From Bacillota bacterium (lineage in GTDB: Bacteria > Bacillota > Clostridia > Peptostreptococcales > Anaerovoracaceae), in the NCBI GenBank assembly GCA_029266295.1, contig JAQSXD010000300.1, positions 1 through 5,289 on the forward strand: a stretch of 5,289 bases of DNA, in the 5' to 3' direction. Below, in pieces: positions 5,117 through 5,289 of the stretch. The translations under genes and the position numbers were made by a program. The notes below the pieces were generated by a model that saw only the letters and a program-made list of their open reading frames with translations, ran no database searches and was not told the origin of the DNA. The stretch's first letter is position 1. Every line of letters starts with the position of its first letter.

Positions 5117-5289
5117 TCATTGACTATGAATGGTTTCTGATACACTTCCCGCTGATGCTTCCTCCAGAATTTCTTCAATCCAACGTTCCACAAGCAGCAG
5201 AACGCAGCCCATCATGGCATAATGGTTTTTTTCCTTCGGAAGTGTCACTCTGACATGATTCCCAATAGGAGCCGATCCCAATCGTTCAC
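5117..5289 (-). CDS. 3' end of an unidentified gene upstream of nagB (partial)
   Basis: From the right edge the minus strand is open for 56 codons, ending in TGA at 5117-5119. The visible tail contains LGSAPIGNHVRVTLPKEKNH followed by YAMMGCVLLLVERWIEEILE and a short polar end. The pattern is a beta strand and then a long amphipathic helix, which loosely recalls the end of a sugar-phosphate isomerase (SIS) domain, but I do not recognise the family and would not name it. Its stop overlaps the upstream in-frame ATG of nagB as ATGA and is 33 bases from the preferred GTG. The two genes are therefore probably in one operon, which suggests an amino-sugar role. The start lies outside the window. Confidence 0.65.
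   Translation of the reverse strand, partial: ERLGSAPIGNHVRVTLPKEKNHYAMMGCVLLLVERWIEEILEEASAGSVSETIHSQ

Noticed and set aside
1..5289. Mobile element, CRISPR array, tRNA, rRNA or defence system
   Set aside because: No transposase-like frame, no regularly spaced repeats, no tRNA-like cloverleaf and no defence-related domain were seen. The genes present have ordinary housekeeping or transport families.

Overview
The window looks like an ordinary chromosomal segment of a low-to-medium GC Firmicute, most likely an anaerobic member of the Clostridia. This is inferred from the compact gene spacing, the purine-rich Shine-Dalgarno sites, a short Firmicutes-type NagB and an ABC exporter pair of a kind common in that phylum. 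I cannot name the genus from the sequence alone.

Layout, left to right. (1) Positions 1-122 hold a possible 3' tail of a plus-strand gene and a bidirectional terminator whose distal arm is duplicated in tandem. (2) A minus-strand nitroreductase-family flavoprotein (120-653) follows, with a 142-bp leader that may contain a 20-codon upstream ORF. (3) A minus-strand two-gene operon (796-3098) encodes an ABC ATPase and a 12-segment permease. The two genes overlap by 4 bp (GTGA), so they probably form one exporter. (4) A divergent intergenic region (3099-3328) has a promoter candidate facing each way, a small dyad between them and a perfect hairpin in the plus-strand leader. (5) A lone plus-strand adenylate-forming ligase of the PaaK-like type (3329-4330) ends inside a strong bidirectional terminator and has no room for the usual C-terminal lid domain. 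(6) Minus-strand nagB, glucosamine-6-phosphate deaminase (4362-5084), is translationally linked to the 3' end of an upstream gene that runs off the right edge.

Functionally these are separate transcription units rather than one pathway: amino-sugar catabolism (nagB and its unknown partner), an exporter of unknown substrate, a flavin oxidoreductase and an orphan CoA ligase/adenylase. I see no mobile element, CRISPR array, tRNA or rRNA, and no convincing new multi-gene system. The points most worth a second look are the short ligase with its stop codon inside the terminator stem, the terminator-like hairpin in that gene's leader, the nitroreductase upstream ORF, the duplicated terminator arm and the start-site ambiguity of nagB.
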